A stretch of 64,000 nt of DNA from Mesorhabditis belari (taxonomy: Eukaryota > Nematoda > Chromadorea > Rhabditida > Rhabditidae): NCBI GenBank assembly GCA_958450365.1, contig CAUEEP010000733.1, positions 3,451,001-3,515,000 on the forward strand. Reading direction: 5' to 3'. Below are positions 47,160-59,249 of the stretch, piece by piece. How positions within the stretch are numbered: the stretch's first letter is position 1; every line of letters starts with the position of its first letter. Below the pieces are notes generated by a model. It was not told where the DNA came from. It saw only the letters and a list, made by a program, of their open reading frames with translations, and ran no database searches. The position numbers were made by a program, and so were the translations under genes.

Positions 47160-47790
47160 ATTACAGATGACTTGTTAGATATGTTTAAGCTTTAAGAAGC
47201 TTATAATTTATGGTTTTACTTGGATTGGTAGTTCACTCTTTTATTTGACTGATTATTGTGATTAGTGTCTGAAAAAGGAATCATTTCTCATTTTCTTTTC
47301 TTTCGTTTCTTTCTTTTCTTTCTTTTCTTTCTTTTGTGTCATTAATACATTGAATCGTTGATCAAATTCAAATACTTGTTAGGTACGTTTAAGCTTACCT
47401 AACAAGTATTTATTATAATTTAAGAAGTTTATAATTTATGGTTTTACTTGGATTGGTAGTTCACTCTTTTATTTGACTGATTATTGTGATTAGTGTCTGA
47501 AAAAGGAATCATTTCCCATTCTCTTTCTTTTATTTCTTTTCTTTCTTTTGTGTCATTAATACGTTGAATCGTTGATCAAATTCAAATACTTGTGAGGTAT
47601 GTTTAAGCTTACCTAACAAGTATTTGTTAGGTAAGCATAAATTTAAGAAACTTATAATTTATGCTTTTACTTGGATTGGTAGTTCACTCTTTTATTTGAC
47701 TTTTATTCTGCTTAAGGAATCATTTCCCATTTTCTTTTCTTTCTTTTCTCTCTTTTGTGTCATTGATACGTTGAATCGTTGATCAAATTC
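47160..47790. repeat. Tandem triplication of about 220 bp
   Basis: Units share TTATGGTTTTACTTGGATTG, TTCACTCTTTTATTTGACT and GTCATTAATACATTGAATCG; the third unit lacks an internal segment. The unit joints contain inverted GGTACGTTTAAGCTTACC. Confidence 0.85.
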
Positions 47791-47948
47791 AAATATTTGG
47801 AGTGAATCAAAAAGGAAAGGTGAAACGAAGAAAGGAAATGAGGCGGTGACCTTGTCTTTGAAATATTGACTCCACTCTTTCAAATAATTTATCACTTTCA
47901 TGCTTGCATACTTATCGTGATAATAAATTGAAGTTTTATCGAGAAATT

Positions 47949-48176
47949 ACACTACTGGACAATGAAATATCATATATCAAAAGATCGTCACTTTCGCGCG
48001 TCTGTAACTCCATTGTCTTTACCGTATTTGTAAATATTAATATTACCATTGTGTAGCCCTTGAAAAGAGCTTTCAGAAAATGTATAACACTAATAGTTTA
48101 AACGCAAAGACAAGGGAGTTACAGACGCGCGAAAGTGACGATCGTTTTTTAAATATTTCATTGTCCAGTAGTTGTA
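47949..48176. mobile_element. Tc1-like MITE, copy 5
   Basis: Complete but slightly diverged copy of the CAGTACTGGACAAT family. Confidence 0.8.
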
Positions 48177-48669
48177 CATATAATTACATGCAAAATAGTG
48201 CAATACTTTTCCATTTTACTTTTACTTTCAATTTTAACACCTTTACATCATTCAATTGATTTTAAAAGCTTTAACTTTAACTGTAAACTGAAAGATTTTC
48301 TTTATAGATTTATCTTCTTAGAATGGTCATAGAAATGGCTATAGAAAGTGAAATTGAATAACTTCAACTTCAACTGAGCATCTCAACACTCTAATAACGG
48401 GTAGAATTGTAAAATTAAAGAGAGCACAAAGGAAGTGTTGTACTTCGTAGCTTTGAACTCTTTTTAAATATCAATTCAAGAATTTTCTATACTAATTCTT
48501 TCTTTTTGAGCCTTCTATTGGGTAACTAATCTTTTGCTGCTGTGCCAGATAGCAGCGATTACGTGAGAGCACAAAGAATAGAGAGGGAAAGGTTATTTCT
48601 TTATCAAAAACTTTAATCTTTAGATTATCTTTAGCTCTGAAATCTTTAGATTCTTATTGGGTAATTGAT

Positions 48670-48960
48670 TGAAAGCAACACTTCCTTTTGCCTTTTAAAC
48701 ACTTCCTTTTCTTTTAAACACTTCCTTTTATCTTTTAAACACTTCCTTTCATCTTTTAAACACTTCCTTTTCTTTTAAACACTTCCTTTCATCTTTTAAA
48801 CACTTTCTTTTCTTTTAAACACTTCCTTTTATCTTTTAAACAGTTCCTTTTATCTTTTAAACACTTTAAACACTTCCTTTCATCTTTTAAACACTTCCTT
48901 TTATCTTTTATCTAGCAACACTTCCTTTTATCTTTTAAAAAGCAAAACTTTTATCTTTTC
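48670..48960. repeat. AACACTTCCTTTTATCTTTT minisatellite
   Basis: About a dozen units of 19-21 bp in direct orientation. Confidence 0.85.
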
Positions 48961-49941
48961 TTTATCTCTGAATATCTTTTAATACTATTAAATTCATATT
49001 TTCATAAATTTTGTTTTCTTTGCAAACAAACCTTTCTTTAGATCTTTTGGGAAAAGAATTTTTGACCGGAAGTTTGACTTTTGCGATCAGTCATCCGTTT
49101 CATAGCTTGAGAAAAGATCTCTTTTTGTCACTTTTAAAGTCACTTTCACAACTTCACACAAAATATGATTATTGTCTGGAAACAAGACTTTTTATATTTT
49201 GCATTTTCATTTCAAAAGTTTACTACTTGTCCCATCACCAGAATAACTTTCTTTAGCATCTTCAAAAGCATTCACTAAGAAACACCAAAGATAAAGTAAA
49301 AAGAAGTGATTGTAGAGATTGAGATTGTTTTAATTTAAATAAAACAGAATAAATATAAAATAACTTTTCTACAGTATAATAGTTCTCAAAAATTTTCTGT
49401 TTTTTCATTAAAATTAGGGGAGGCTAGTTTCCGCAACTTTTTTTGAGCAACAGGATCATTTGCGCCACAGGATCATTGGCGTAACAGGATCATTGGCGCA
49501 ACAGGATCATTTGCGCAACAGGATCATCTTCCAAAACATTCACAAAGCCGAAAACCAACTTCAAATTCAGTTTCCTATTTCATTTAAAGAAATTCTCTAA
49601 ATTGTAACATTTTCAAATTTAAGTGAAACGTATTTTGATAGTTTTTTTCTTTATTCATTTCCTTCGCTTCTTCACCCGTTTTCTCACAATCAAATCAAAT
49701 CTGAAAAGCTTTTGATTGAACGAAAGTGAGATTGGAAAGGAAAGTATCACTTTTCTCTTTCTGTTATGTGATTTCTTTTTCTATTCCTTGAATGACAATA
49801 GGGAATTGCTGGGAATGGAATGAAGGAAAAAAGAATAGAAAAATGGGGAAAGGACCGGATGGTTGAGTTGAATGGTTGAATGGAATTGAAATGAGTGAAT
49901 GAGAGGTAAATGAGAAGATGGAGGCACAGTTATTTTATTTT

Positions 49942-50050
49942 TTATAAATGTGATCTATGTGTTGTTGATAAAACTGGAAAGACACCGTTTGATTTGGCTT
50001 GTGAATTTGGTAGAGAGAAGGTTGGCATTCTGAATTTGTTTATGAATATG
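49942..50050 (+). pseudogene. Ankyrin-gene exon fragment inside the element
   Basis: About 105 bp match the exon 59828-59953 (KTGKTPFDLACEFGREKVG). The flanks before and after, including the tRNA-like element, match the intronic copy at 59965-60180 better than the functional exon, so it derives from that copy. Confidence 0.85.
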
Positions 50051-50059
50051 GTAAAGAAA

Positions 50060-50128
50060 GATTTCCGGGAAGGGGATTGAACTCTCGATCTTTTTACTTT
50101 CTGAACAAATGCTTTAACTATCCCTATT
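50060..50128 (-). repeat. tRNA-like element within the captured fragment
   Basis: On the minus strand, GTTAAAGCATTTG and the B-box GAGAGTTCAATCCCC; same as at 60130-60206 but truncated at its 5' part. Confidence 0.55.
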
Positions 50129-50525
50129 GCAGTAAGCATAGCAGTTACAGTATTCCCTATTACAGTACTCTTATTGCACTTATTGAGCTACAAAATGAAA
50201 CCGAAATCATAAAGGTTGGCAGTCTGAATTCAACTCGCCATAACTTAGAAAAAAGTTATGGCGAGTTGCGCCAATGATCCTGTTGCGCCAATGATCCTGT
50301 TGCGCCAATGATCCTGCTGCGCCAATGATCCTGTTGCGCAAATGATCCTGTTGCTCAAAAAAAGTTGCGGAAACTAGCCTTCCCTAATTTTAATGAAAAA
50401 ACAGAAAATTTTTGAGAATTATTGTACTGTAGAAAAGTTATTTTAGATTTATTCTGTTTTATTTAAATTAAAACAATCTCAATCTCTACAATAACTTCTT
50501 TTTACTGTATCTTGAGTGTTTCTTA

Positions 50526-51215
50526 GCTTTATGAATCTATAAAAGTTTCTGCGTAATGTAGAATAGCATTCTGAACACTTCTAGACCCTTTAATAACTTT
50601 AATAACCTTTATACTTAATCTTTAAGATTTATTTGCAGATCTTGAAGTGAAGAAGCGCTTGAAACCTTTCATTTTACTTTTTTTGTTTTCAATTGATCTA
50701 TTACAAATCTATTTACATTCCACTTTTCAATTAAATTCAATTCCACTTTTCATCAATCAATTCAATACATTTCAATTGATCTATTTACATACAAAAGTTT
50801 AGTTAAAAACCTAAATGAAAAGAATTCTAATGAAATTCGACGAATCAAAATTCCATACAAAAGATTGAAAGGTAAATCTAACTATGTATTGAGTAGCCAG
50901 TCAAAGTTTTCCCTTTCTCAATAAGTCGATGTCCTTGATGTCCTCCATTCACCTACATCTCTTTCATTTCCTTTTCAATATTGCCCTTTTCAGCCACACC
51001 CATAAACAGATTTGTTACTCTTCGTTTTGCTTGTTTGAATAAACAACAAAAAAAACTCTTTAATCGATCTTTTGGTTTTATGAATCTTTTAGATTTTTTC
51101 TTTCCTTTTTCTGTGTTCCCCCATTTGAGGAATCTCATAAATGCACTAACATTTATGGGATTCCTGAAATCCCATAAAGAGCACTAGCACTAGCACTAGC
51201 ACTTATGAGTATGAG
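50526..51215. other. Unassigned AT-rich region
   Basis: Contains CAATTGATCTATTTACAT repeats near 50690-50800. The frames at 50953-51187 overlap antisense and lack any domain. ACTAGC repeats lie at 51182-51205. Confidence 0.35.
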
Positions 51216-51460
51216 TAGAGTGTGTTCCTCTCGACTAATGCGTTTTCTAAAATGCACCTATTTGAGAAAAGTACCGTAGTTAAACCGTTAGTTTTCATCA
51301 GATCAATTCAATTTTTCAAATCATTGGTTGAGCCTTGTGATTCCTCATTAAATGATACCAAAATTGAGCTGATCGGATGTAAATTCGAAGTTTGACTACG
51401 GTGATTTTCTCAAATAGGTGGATTTTAGAAAACGCGTTAGTCAAAAAGGAAAACACTCTA
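51216..51460. mobile_element. MITE with GAGTGTGTTCC...AATGCG ends
   Basis: About 245 bp; TAGAGTGTGTTCCTCTCGAC is matched by the complement ending AACACTCTA, with inner inverted TTCTCAAATAGGTG. Related to 20922-21742. Confidence 0.8.
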
Positions 51461-51539
51461 CTTATGAGTGATTTGAGGTGAGTGCAGGGAAATTGCTTCA
51501 CAGAAATACTCTTTTCCTCAACTCTCAAAATCTTTTGAT

Positions 51540-52340
51540 TAAATAGATCTAAGAGATGAGTTGGAATGCTATCAATTTACTGTATTACTAAACGACATCA
51601 ATCTGCTAATCTTAAACACTTTTAGTAACCTATATTACCTACAGAATATCTTTTCAATTAAATAGATCTAAGAGATGAGTTGGAATGCTATCAATTTACT
51701 GTATTAATAAACAACAGCAATCTGCTTTAAAGATTAAAGCAGATTGCTGATCTGCTTTAAAGATTAAACAGATTCAAAACACTTTTAGAATCTACAGTAC
51801 CTACAGAATACCTTTTCAATTTTCAAAGCTTAGCGGTTCAAAGCTTAGCGATTCAAAGCTTACCCCAATACTGGAATCGTAGCTTTTTTCTGATTGGACT
51901 AAATTGTAAATACTTAACAATAAAGGTATTAGGGGAATGTTAATAGCTATTGTGAGACTGGATTTTCGATCAAGGAAAGGAAAGGAAAGATGAGAGTCGA
52001 GAATGAACAGTGTGTCTGTAAATAGACTCCCGCTGTGGGGAACCCCTTTCTCCACTCAAATCCATCTCCATCCAATCCCATTCTTTTTCTTTTCATTTCC
52101 TTTCTCTTCATTCATTTAATATTCATTATGATTACCCAATTCCCTTGCTGATATGCTTTATTAACCTGAGAACTTGGTTTTCTCATGATTTTATGCCAGA
52201 GATTTTTGTACTATAGCTTTTGATACTGTTTCCTTTCCGATTAGCTCATAAAAATGATCTGAAACTTGTATACTTGTTGACAATTTGTATATAAGAGTTG
52301 AGATTCTTAGAATTAATTGATGATTTGTTGTAATTGTTTT
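51540..52340. other. Unassigned region with a 100-bp direct repeat
   Basis: AAATAGATCTAAGAGATGAGT through CTGTATTA is repeated (51542 and 51660). No exon is supported. Confidence 0.4.
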
Positions 52341-52354
52341 AATTAACAAATGAA

Positions 52355-52540
52355 ATACCGTATTCTCTCTAATAGTAGTGCGCATTACTATTTTTTTCAA
52401 CCCCCTCCTGGACCGCAATACTATTAGAGAGTGCAACTACTAAAAAAATATAAAAAAATAAAAAAAAGAGGAGATTTAAAAACTTAATTTAAAGAAAAGA
52501 TGCACTACTAGATCTCTCTAATAGTGCACTACTATTAAAG
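52355..52540. mobile_element. Remnant of the ACCGTATTTTC MITE family
   Basis: Starts with ACCGTATTCTCTCTAATAG and has inverted internal pieces with AACCCCCTCCTGGACCGCAA; a similar remnant lies at 52895-52970. Confidence 0.65.
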
Positions 52541-52894
52541 AGTTTTATCATTTACCAAAGTAAGACAGATATAAGATTTGTTCCCAAAATTCTTTCAATT
52601 CTTTCACGTACTCCTTTGGCTTCTTTTGACATACAGTTGTGAGCCGGCGAGTTGACAATTACCGTAGTAATTGTTTGTGTTTGTGTCTTGACAAACAACA
52701 AAAAGATGTTTTTGCACTTTTGCATAACAATTTTAGACTTTTTGCTAACTTTTTCATGTGAAGAATAATTAATAAATGAATAAAAAAAAAGCCTCACTTT
52801 TGCTTGCTTGAATAGCTTTAGAATGTCACATAAACATAAAGTTAAAAAGGTTTAGATGAAGAAGAAGCACCAGAGATTCAAATTTTCGTGGGTG

Positions 52895-52970
52895 CACTAC
52901 TATTTTTTCAACCCCCTCCTGGACCGCAATACTATTAGAGAGTGCACTACTATTAGAGAGAATACGGTAA
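52895..52970. mobile_element. Second remnant with AACCCCCTCCTGGACCGC
   Basis: Short fragment ending CTATTAGAGAGAATACGGTA. Confidence 0.65.
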
Positions 52971-53195
52971 CTGATCAGTTACTTGAGCTATGGAAATGAA
53001 AATCTTACAATCAAATTCTATTAAAAATTTCGTTATTTAAATCTATCTATCTCTTGCAATTCCTTTCATTCCATCTACATAATTTGACTTTTCTTGACCT
53101 TGCACTTTCAACGAAACAACGGCTTACATCGATGTAAAAGAAGAGGTTTTCCAGAATGGACAAGAAATGAAAAGAAATGAAAAGAGGAAAGGTAT

Positions 53196-53665
53196 AATTA
53201 CCAACTCTTACAATCTCCATCTTTTGATCGAATTGAATTGAGGATTGAATTGAAAGAGGATTTGAAGAAAGCAACATTTTCATCAAACAGTTCTGCAAAG
53301 TTGAAGAGACTCGAGAACTGAATACTCATACAAAATTTTATCTCTCTTTTACCATGTCAAATCTTTAATTCAATATCAATATCTCTTGCTCAATTTTATC
53401 GAAATGTGTTCTGCCTTTATCGCTATTTATCTGGTTACAAGTGGTGTACGTTGTGCTCTCTGTAGCTGTCTTTCATCTAGCACATCTCCAGTGCCAATGT
53501 GCTCTGTGCTCTGTGCTCTGTGCTCCTCGTAACCAACTCTTACAATCTCCACCTTTTGATCGAATTGAAAGAGGATTTGAAGAAAGCAACATTTCCATCA
53601 AACAGTTCTGTAAAGTTGAAGAAACTCGAGAACTGAATACTCATACAAAATTTTAAACCTCTTTA
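53196..53665. repeat. Direct duplication of about 140 bp
   Basis: ACCAACTCTTACAATCTCCA through GAATACTCATACAAAATTTT occurs at 53200-53340 and 53528-53655. The block between them (53446-53530, with GTGCTCTGTGCTCTGTGCTC) is repeated at 54938-55020. Confidence 0.8.
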
Positions 53666-54175
53666 ACCCTGCCATGTTAAATCTTCAATCCTGAAAGTTC
53701 AAGATCAATATCTCTTGCTCACTCTTGCTCAATATCAATATCTCTTGCTCAGTTGCTTTGACAATTTGATGCTCTCTTTTTTGCGATTACAATTTATCTT
53801 CAATCACTTCAAAAACGGTATTCCCATTGCAATCTCGATCCGCTCAGAGAAAATAAGAGATTTAGTGTCATTTAGCCAATATAATTAGATAGTTCTCTCA
53901 TTTTTATTTATTATTTTTTCATTATTTTAAATATTTCTCTCATTTTTATATATTTCTCAATGTTTTTCTGCTGATCTCTCTAGTTTTTTTTCGTTAGAGA
54001 CACGCCCAATCATCCCATTTTGCTCAATCGTGATTATAGTTAAAAGATTTCAAGAAAAACCCTCACTTCTAAATGAATTTTATAAATATTTACGCACTAA
54101 GATTTTAAAAAACAGTAGATTAAGTGAAAATCATGGCGTAATGATTTGTTTTGCCGTTTTTAAGTGACATCTTGC

Positions 54176-54342
54176 CTTCATTTACCTTCATTTACCTTCA
54201 TTTACCTTCATTTACCTTCATTTACCTTCATTTACCTTCATTTACCTTCATTTACCTTCATTTACCTTCATTTACCTTCATTTACCTTCATTTACCTTCA
54301 TTTACCTTCATTTACCTTCATTTACCTTCATTTACCTTCATT
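54176..54342. repeat. 10-bp satellite (TTCATTTACC)n
   Basis: About 17 almost perfect units. Two frames stay open over it but encode only a low-complexity repeat. Confidence 0.95.
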
Positions 54343-55725
54343 TGTCTGCCTAAATCCTTCTGTTAATTATATTGGCTAAAACACACTAAATCCTTCTTAT
54401 TTTCTCTGAGCGAATCGAGGTTGCAATGGGAATACCGTTTTTGCAGTGATTAAAGATAAAATTGCAATCGCAAAAAAGAGAGTAACAAATTGTCAGAGCA
54501 ACTGAGCAAGAGATAGTGATATTGAGCAAGAGTGAGCAAGAGATATGGCGTAATGATTCGTTTTGCCGTTTTTAAGTGACATCTTGCCTTCATTTGCCTT
54601 CCTTTGTCTGCCTAAATCCTTCTGTTCTCATTCTTTGTTTAACTATTTCCTGATTATTTGCCGTTCCCTCATTCCTTCACATCTTCATCATTTCTTGTTT
54701 TCTGTCCAATCACTCAATTTCCGGTCTTCCCCCATTCATTGTTGACATTTCTCGCCTAGCCAATCCGATCATCAAAGTATCTTTCACGATTAGTCACTCC
54801 AATCCAAAGTTTTATTGAAATGGGTTTAATGAGTTTAATGGCTTAATGAGTTTTATCGAAATTTGTTCTGACTTTATCTTCATCTTCTGCCTTTCATCTT
54901 CTGCGTTTATCTTCTACCTTTATCGCTATTCATCTAATTACAAGTGGTGTACTTTGTGCTCTCTCTAGCTGTCTTCCAGTACATCTCCAGTGCCAATGTG
55001 CTCTGTGCTCTGTGCTCCTCGTAATCATTCCCCATCTAGCACACCTCTATCCCTATAACTTTCAATTTTCCCATCCGATTGGCAAAAGATTTCCGTGTAC
55101 AATTAACAAGTAATTTTTGAACTCTTGAAAACTCCTCTTGAAAAAATGAGACAAAAAAGTCAATTGAACTTTTTCTCAAGGCTAATAACTACATATAAGC
55201 TTAAATTTTTGGTAAACTTTTGAGTAATCAGTGAAAACCCCAGCAAACAAATTGCCAGAACTTATCACTACCGAATCGCCATCTTAACGACTCTGTGCCT
55301 TTCTTTTTCTGTCTCTGCCTATCAAAAGCAATAATCTGAACTCAAATTCACACAAAAAAAGGGAAAAGGTGAGGTTTTATTGCTCAGAATGAACGATTTT
55401 CCCAGAATTTCTTTAGAATTGAAACTTTTCAATTACTGATCTGAATTTGAATTTAATTTCTCAGTGCTTTTTTTTCTATTGACTTTTCACAGCGTCTGTT
55501 TTTTTGAGCTTTTTTTTGAGTGTCTCAGACTTGAGGGGATTTCTCTTTTGTTGGGATTTTTTTAGAGATACGGAAATCAACAATTATTCGCTTAAAGTTT
55601 ACGATGATGATTTCTGATTAGCTGCACTTACTTTGTGTTCGTTTTTAAATCATCTTGATGATCTAAATTTTCTAGATAAGCTCTATGATTCTGGTTACTG
55701 CTTGCTTGATACAAAACCATTTTCA
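54343..55725. other. Unassigned region
   Basis: 54405-54560 is an inverted, diverged copy of parts of 53700-53870 (AGAGATATTGATATTGAGC against its complement). 54940-55020 repeats 53446-53530. The rest shows no exon. Confidence 0.35.
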
Positions 55726-55727
55726 TT

Positions 55728-55985
55728 CATTTTAAGAAAGCCTATGTTTCGCTCTTAAGAAAGCCTTAAGAAAAGGCCACTTAAGAAAGTCTATGTTTCG
55801 CCCTTAGGAAAGCCTATGTTTCGCCCTTAAGAAAGCCTATGTTTCGCTCTTAAGAAAGTCTATGTTTCGCTCTTAAGAAAGTCTATGTTTCGCTCTTAAG
55901 AAAGCCTATGTTTCGCCCTTAAGAAAGCCTATGTTTCGCTCTTAAGAAAGCCTATGTTTCACTCTTAAGAAAGCCTATGTTTCAA
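55728..55985. repeat. 22-bp minisatellite (AAGAAAGCCTATGTTTCGCTCTT)
   Basis: About ten units, several with CCCTT in place of CTCTT. Confidence 0.9.
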
Positions 55986-56828
55986 ATTAAAGCTAGTCAA
56001 AAAGCCGTTTAGCTTTTTAATGCCATGCTTTGGTCTATTTTTTTTGAATCCCTTTGCAATTTCAAAGATAAAAACAAGATTTTTAACAAAAAACAACAAT
56101 TTCAATGAACCAGTCTCAACCTATTCGAATATTCCTTCACTGGTTGAGCTAACCATCCAGTATTGATACATATTTCAAAATAAACCTATTCAGGTAGGCA
56201 TTCAATCTCTGAATGAACTTCACTTTGTTAAGCTCTTGAAATTTCCTGGTAACACATTTTCATCACTCAAAACTCACTAGCACAGCTGCTGGCCGACAAA
56301 TGCGAATAGATAATTCATTTTATTGCCTGCGATATTGACTTTTGAAATGTTACTGAAATGATCGACTTACTGCTCCTCAATTCCTTAGTTTTTTTTCAAT
56401 ACTTATTTTCAAATCACCACAGAAAAGCCACCATTTCAGTTTCATGCTGAAATCTGCTGAAATTTTAATCGTTCATAATCTTTGCACTTATAAACGATTA
56501 GACGAAAAGCTTTAGCATCTTTTGCTAGAGCTTTCATTTCCATTTCCATTTCCATTTCCATTTCCATTCCTTTCTGTGTTTGCGTGTTTGTGAGTGCATG
56601 AGTATAATCTCAAATAATCTCGGAGCTTCCTTTCGGGAATCTCTCAGTGACGGGAAAAAGAGAGTAGAGTGAAAATCCGCCGCACCTCTAATGCAAAATG
56701 ACAGAGAATAAAAGTCTCTTCATCTTTTTCATAGATTTGTTTTTTGGTTTTGTTTGTTTAGATTTGCATATCATAGTTTCAAGTTTGGATAGTTTAGCTA
56801 AAGGAAAATTTTTAAACCTAGGAGTATC
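55986..56828. other. Unassigned region
   Basis: Apart from a TTTCCA run at 56533-56570, no repeat or exon is recognised. Confidence 0.35.
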
Positions 56829-57098
56829 TACCGTAAATACTGTAATAGTACCCCACCCCCATAATGACGGTGCGGAGTGTTGCGTAGTCTAGCTTTGAAC
56901 GAGTTTTTCTTGACACTGGTTTATGCTACAATGCTCGTTTTAGTTTCAAAAAATAGCCCTGAATTTCAGCTATTTTTTGATACCAAAGACGCATTTTTTG
57001 AAAGTACGGGTGCTTTGAAAAAAATGAAAAACTAAAAAAACTTTTGCGGCTACGCGACTGTACGAGGGGGTGGGGTACTATTACAGTATTTACCGTAG
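56829..57098. mobile_element. MITE, TACCGTAAATACTG family
   Basis: Complete copy, same structure as 18327-18590. Confidence 0.85.
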
Positions 57099-57237
57099 GT
57101 TTTGAAGAAGTTAAATCTCTCTCTAATCAAAGGAAAATAAGCTAAAAGACTTGTAGATTCAAATATTGAATAATAAGTTGATAAGAATCGTTGAGTTTAA
57201 TTGGTAAGCAAATTCTGGGCCTAGCTGATAGCTTGAT

Positions 57238-57321
57238 TTACCGTAAATACTGTAATAGTACCCCCCGTCGTACAGTCGCGTAGTCGCAAAAGTTTTTTTA
57301 GTATTTCATCTTTTTCAAAGA
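57238..57321. mobile_element. Partial MITE, TACCGTAAATACTG family
   Basis: Only the first 85 bp of the element, ending at TCTTTTTCAAAG. Confidence 0.75.
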
Positions 57322-57451
57322 GCAATCGATGAGAGATCGTAGTCTTGGGTCAAAAAAAATCGACAAATATTCGCTCATTCCCATTCGATCAAGCCACAGG
57401 GCGAGCATTTCAGCTGCCTATAGAATTTATAGAAAAATTCATAATGAAACT

Positions 57452-57936
57452 TACCGTAAATACTGTAATAGTACCCCATCCCCTCGTACAGTCGCGTAGT
57501 CGCAAAAGTTTTTTTAATATTCCATCTTTTTCAAAGCGCCCGTACTTTCAAAAAATGCGTCTTTGGTATCAAAAAATAGCCCTGAATCTCAGCTATTTTT
57601 TGATACCAAAGCGCGCATTGTAGCATAAACCAGTGTCGAGAAAAACTCGTTCAAACCTAGACTACGCAACACTCCGCACCGTCATTATGGGGGTGGGGTA
57701 CTATTAGGTTGTCCAATAAGTAATGCGTGTTACTTATTTCGATGTTACTCATCAAAACCAGCTTCATTCTATTATGACGGACTTCACTCTTTGCTCGGAC
57801 GATGGAAAAATGTTGTTGATTGTTGTGGAGAATATATCGATTAATAAAGTTCTCTTTTGTTAATTTTGTGATATTTTGAAAATCGTGTCAAAACACGCAT
57901 TACTTATTGGACAACCTAATATTACAGTATTTACGG
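57452..57936. mobile_element. MITE of the TACCGTAAATACTG family split by a younger element
   Basis: The two halves (57452-57703 and 57920-57936) rejoin to a standard copy when the insert and one TA are removed. Confidence 0.9.
57704..57919. mobile_element. Nested mariner-like MITE, TTAGGTTGTCCAATAAG ends
   Basis: 216 bp, TTAGGTTGTCCAATAAGTAA to its complement, flanked by TA at 57702-57703 and 57920-57921. The host sequence is known from other copies, so the TA duplication is certain. Confidence 0.92.
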
Positions 57937-58435
57937 TAGTTGTTAAGTTCAAAGTAAAGCATGATTTGAATGATGCGAAGGAGTTTTGACTCAAAACAAA
58001 GCCTTAAACCAGCTCTTGTACACTCAAGTGATAACTATACGTGTGTGAGATTTGTCGACCAACAAGCAGGTGTCATTGTTGGTGTATGGGTATCGTGTTT
58101 GTTTTTGGCTTCCCTTCAGAATGGAAAAAGAGGAGCCAAGTGCGAGGGATTGGTCTGTGCATATATAACAAGCTCGACCATCACACCATTGTTGTTGCAA
58201 TGGTTGTTGCAATGGTTGATGGAGTTGAATTCTTTTCTATTCATGCTTAAGTTCATGAATATTCTTTAATTTCATTAATTTCATTAATTTCATTTAAACA
58301 ATCTAATCTTTTTGTCTTTATTTCAATGAGATCTTTTCGATTTTCCCTTTTCCTTCATTGTTTGTGTTTGTCGGTGTTATCGATGCTCCCGTGCACCCCT
58401 AAACATTTCTTGAAAGCAAGCAAAGAGCTAACATT
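57937..58435. other. Unassigned region
   Basis: A 99-codon frame (57970-58269) has no features of a known family and no matching acceptor or donor pattern; I do not call it a gene. Confidence 0.35.
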
Positions 58436-58439
58436 TATA

Positions 58440-59010
58440 AATCCATAAATTCTTAAGAAATTTCATTCAATATTTTAAAGTTTTTATTAGAATTGATCAA
58501 ATAATAACAAAATAGTCAAATCTCTAAACAAAACCGATCTTTTTATCTCTTCTATTCTTTTCTTAGCCTTCTTCTATTTATATTTCTATTCAAACTGAGC
58601 AATCTCATTAGTTTCCTTTTCATTTCTAAATATTTTAAAGTTTTTAATAGAAAACAGTCGAATCTCTAACCAAAACCGATCTTTTTATCCTTTCTATTCT
58701 TTTCTTAGCCTTCTTCTATTCAAACTGAGCAATCACAGTAATTTCCTTTTCATTTCAAAATAAAGTCTTTAGTAGAATTGATCAAATAGTAACAAAATAG
58801 TCAAATCTCTAAACAAAACCGATCTTTTTATCTTTTCTATTCTTTCCTTAGCCTTCTTCTATTTATATTTCTATCCGAACTGAGCAATCTCATTAATTTC
58901 CTTTTCATTTCTAAATATTTTAAAGTTTTTAATAGAAAACCGTCAAATCTCTAATCAAAACCGACTTTTTATCTTTTCTATTCTTTTCTCAGCCTTCTTC
59001 TATTCGAACT
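58440..59010. repeat. About 140-bp tandem repeat, four copies
   Basis: Units share AAAACCGATCTTTTTATC, TTAGCCTTCTTCTATT and AACTGAGCAATC; they end about 240 bp before the ankyrin gene. Confidence 0.85.
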
Positions 59011-59225
59011 TTGTCTTAAAAGTCAAAGAAATCTTTTCTCTCTAAAATGGAACGAATTGATGGGGTCTATTGTTATCCGAATCGTTGTTTCCTTCAAAAG
59101 AGAACACTTATGACAAACTTTACTCGAAATAGACGCCTTATTACTCTTTTTTTTACAATGTTCACTGTTTGCTTTGATTCAAATTTTGACTATTAAATGT
59201 TTTTCTGTTAACTATCTTTTAAAAT

Positions 59226-59234
59226 CAATTTCAG
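59226..59234 (+). promoter_or_regulatory. Acceptor upstream of the ankyrin-gene start (candidate trans-splice site)
   Basis: AATTTCAG lies 15 bases before the ATG at 59250, with no earlier exon visible. Confidence 0.5.
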
Positions 59235-59249
59235 TAATGAGATAGAGGA

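Larger units (their letters stand above)
49278..50525. mobile_element. Long-inverted-repeat element carrying an ankyrin-gene fragment
   Basis: Arms of about 260 bp (49278-49540 and 50260-50525) are inverted copies containing GAGATTGTTTTAATTTAAAT, GGCTAGTTTCCGCAACTTTT and a short array of AACAGGATCATTGGCGC. The 700-bp interior includes a fragment copied from the ankyrin gene at 60 kb and its tRNA-like element. No transposase is present, so it is a non-autonomous, pack-type element. Confidence 0.75.

Noticed and set aside
53047..53298. 83-codon minus-strand frame
   Set aside because: It overlaps a direct repeat whose second copy does not keep this frame, so there is no sign of coding constraint.
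54151..54379. Repetitive frames rich in Leu/Pro/Phe
   Set aside because: Produced by the TTCATTTACC satellite.
57970..58269. 99-codon frame
   Set aside because: No domain, no splice or polyadenylation signals, and a shadow frame on the other strand of similar quality.
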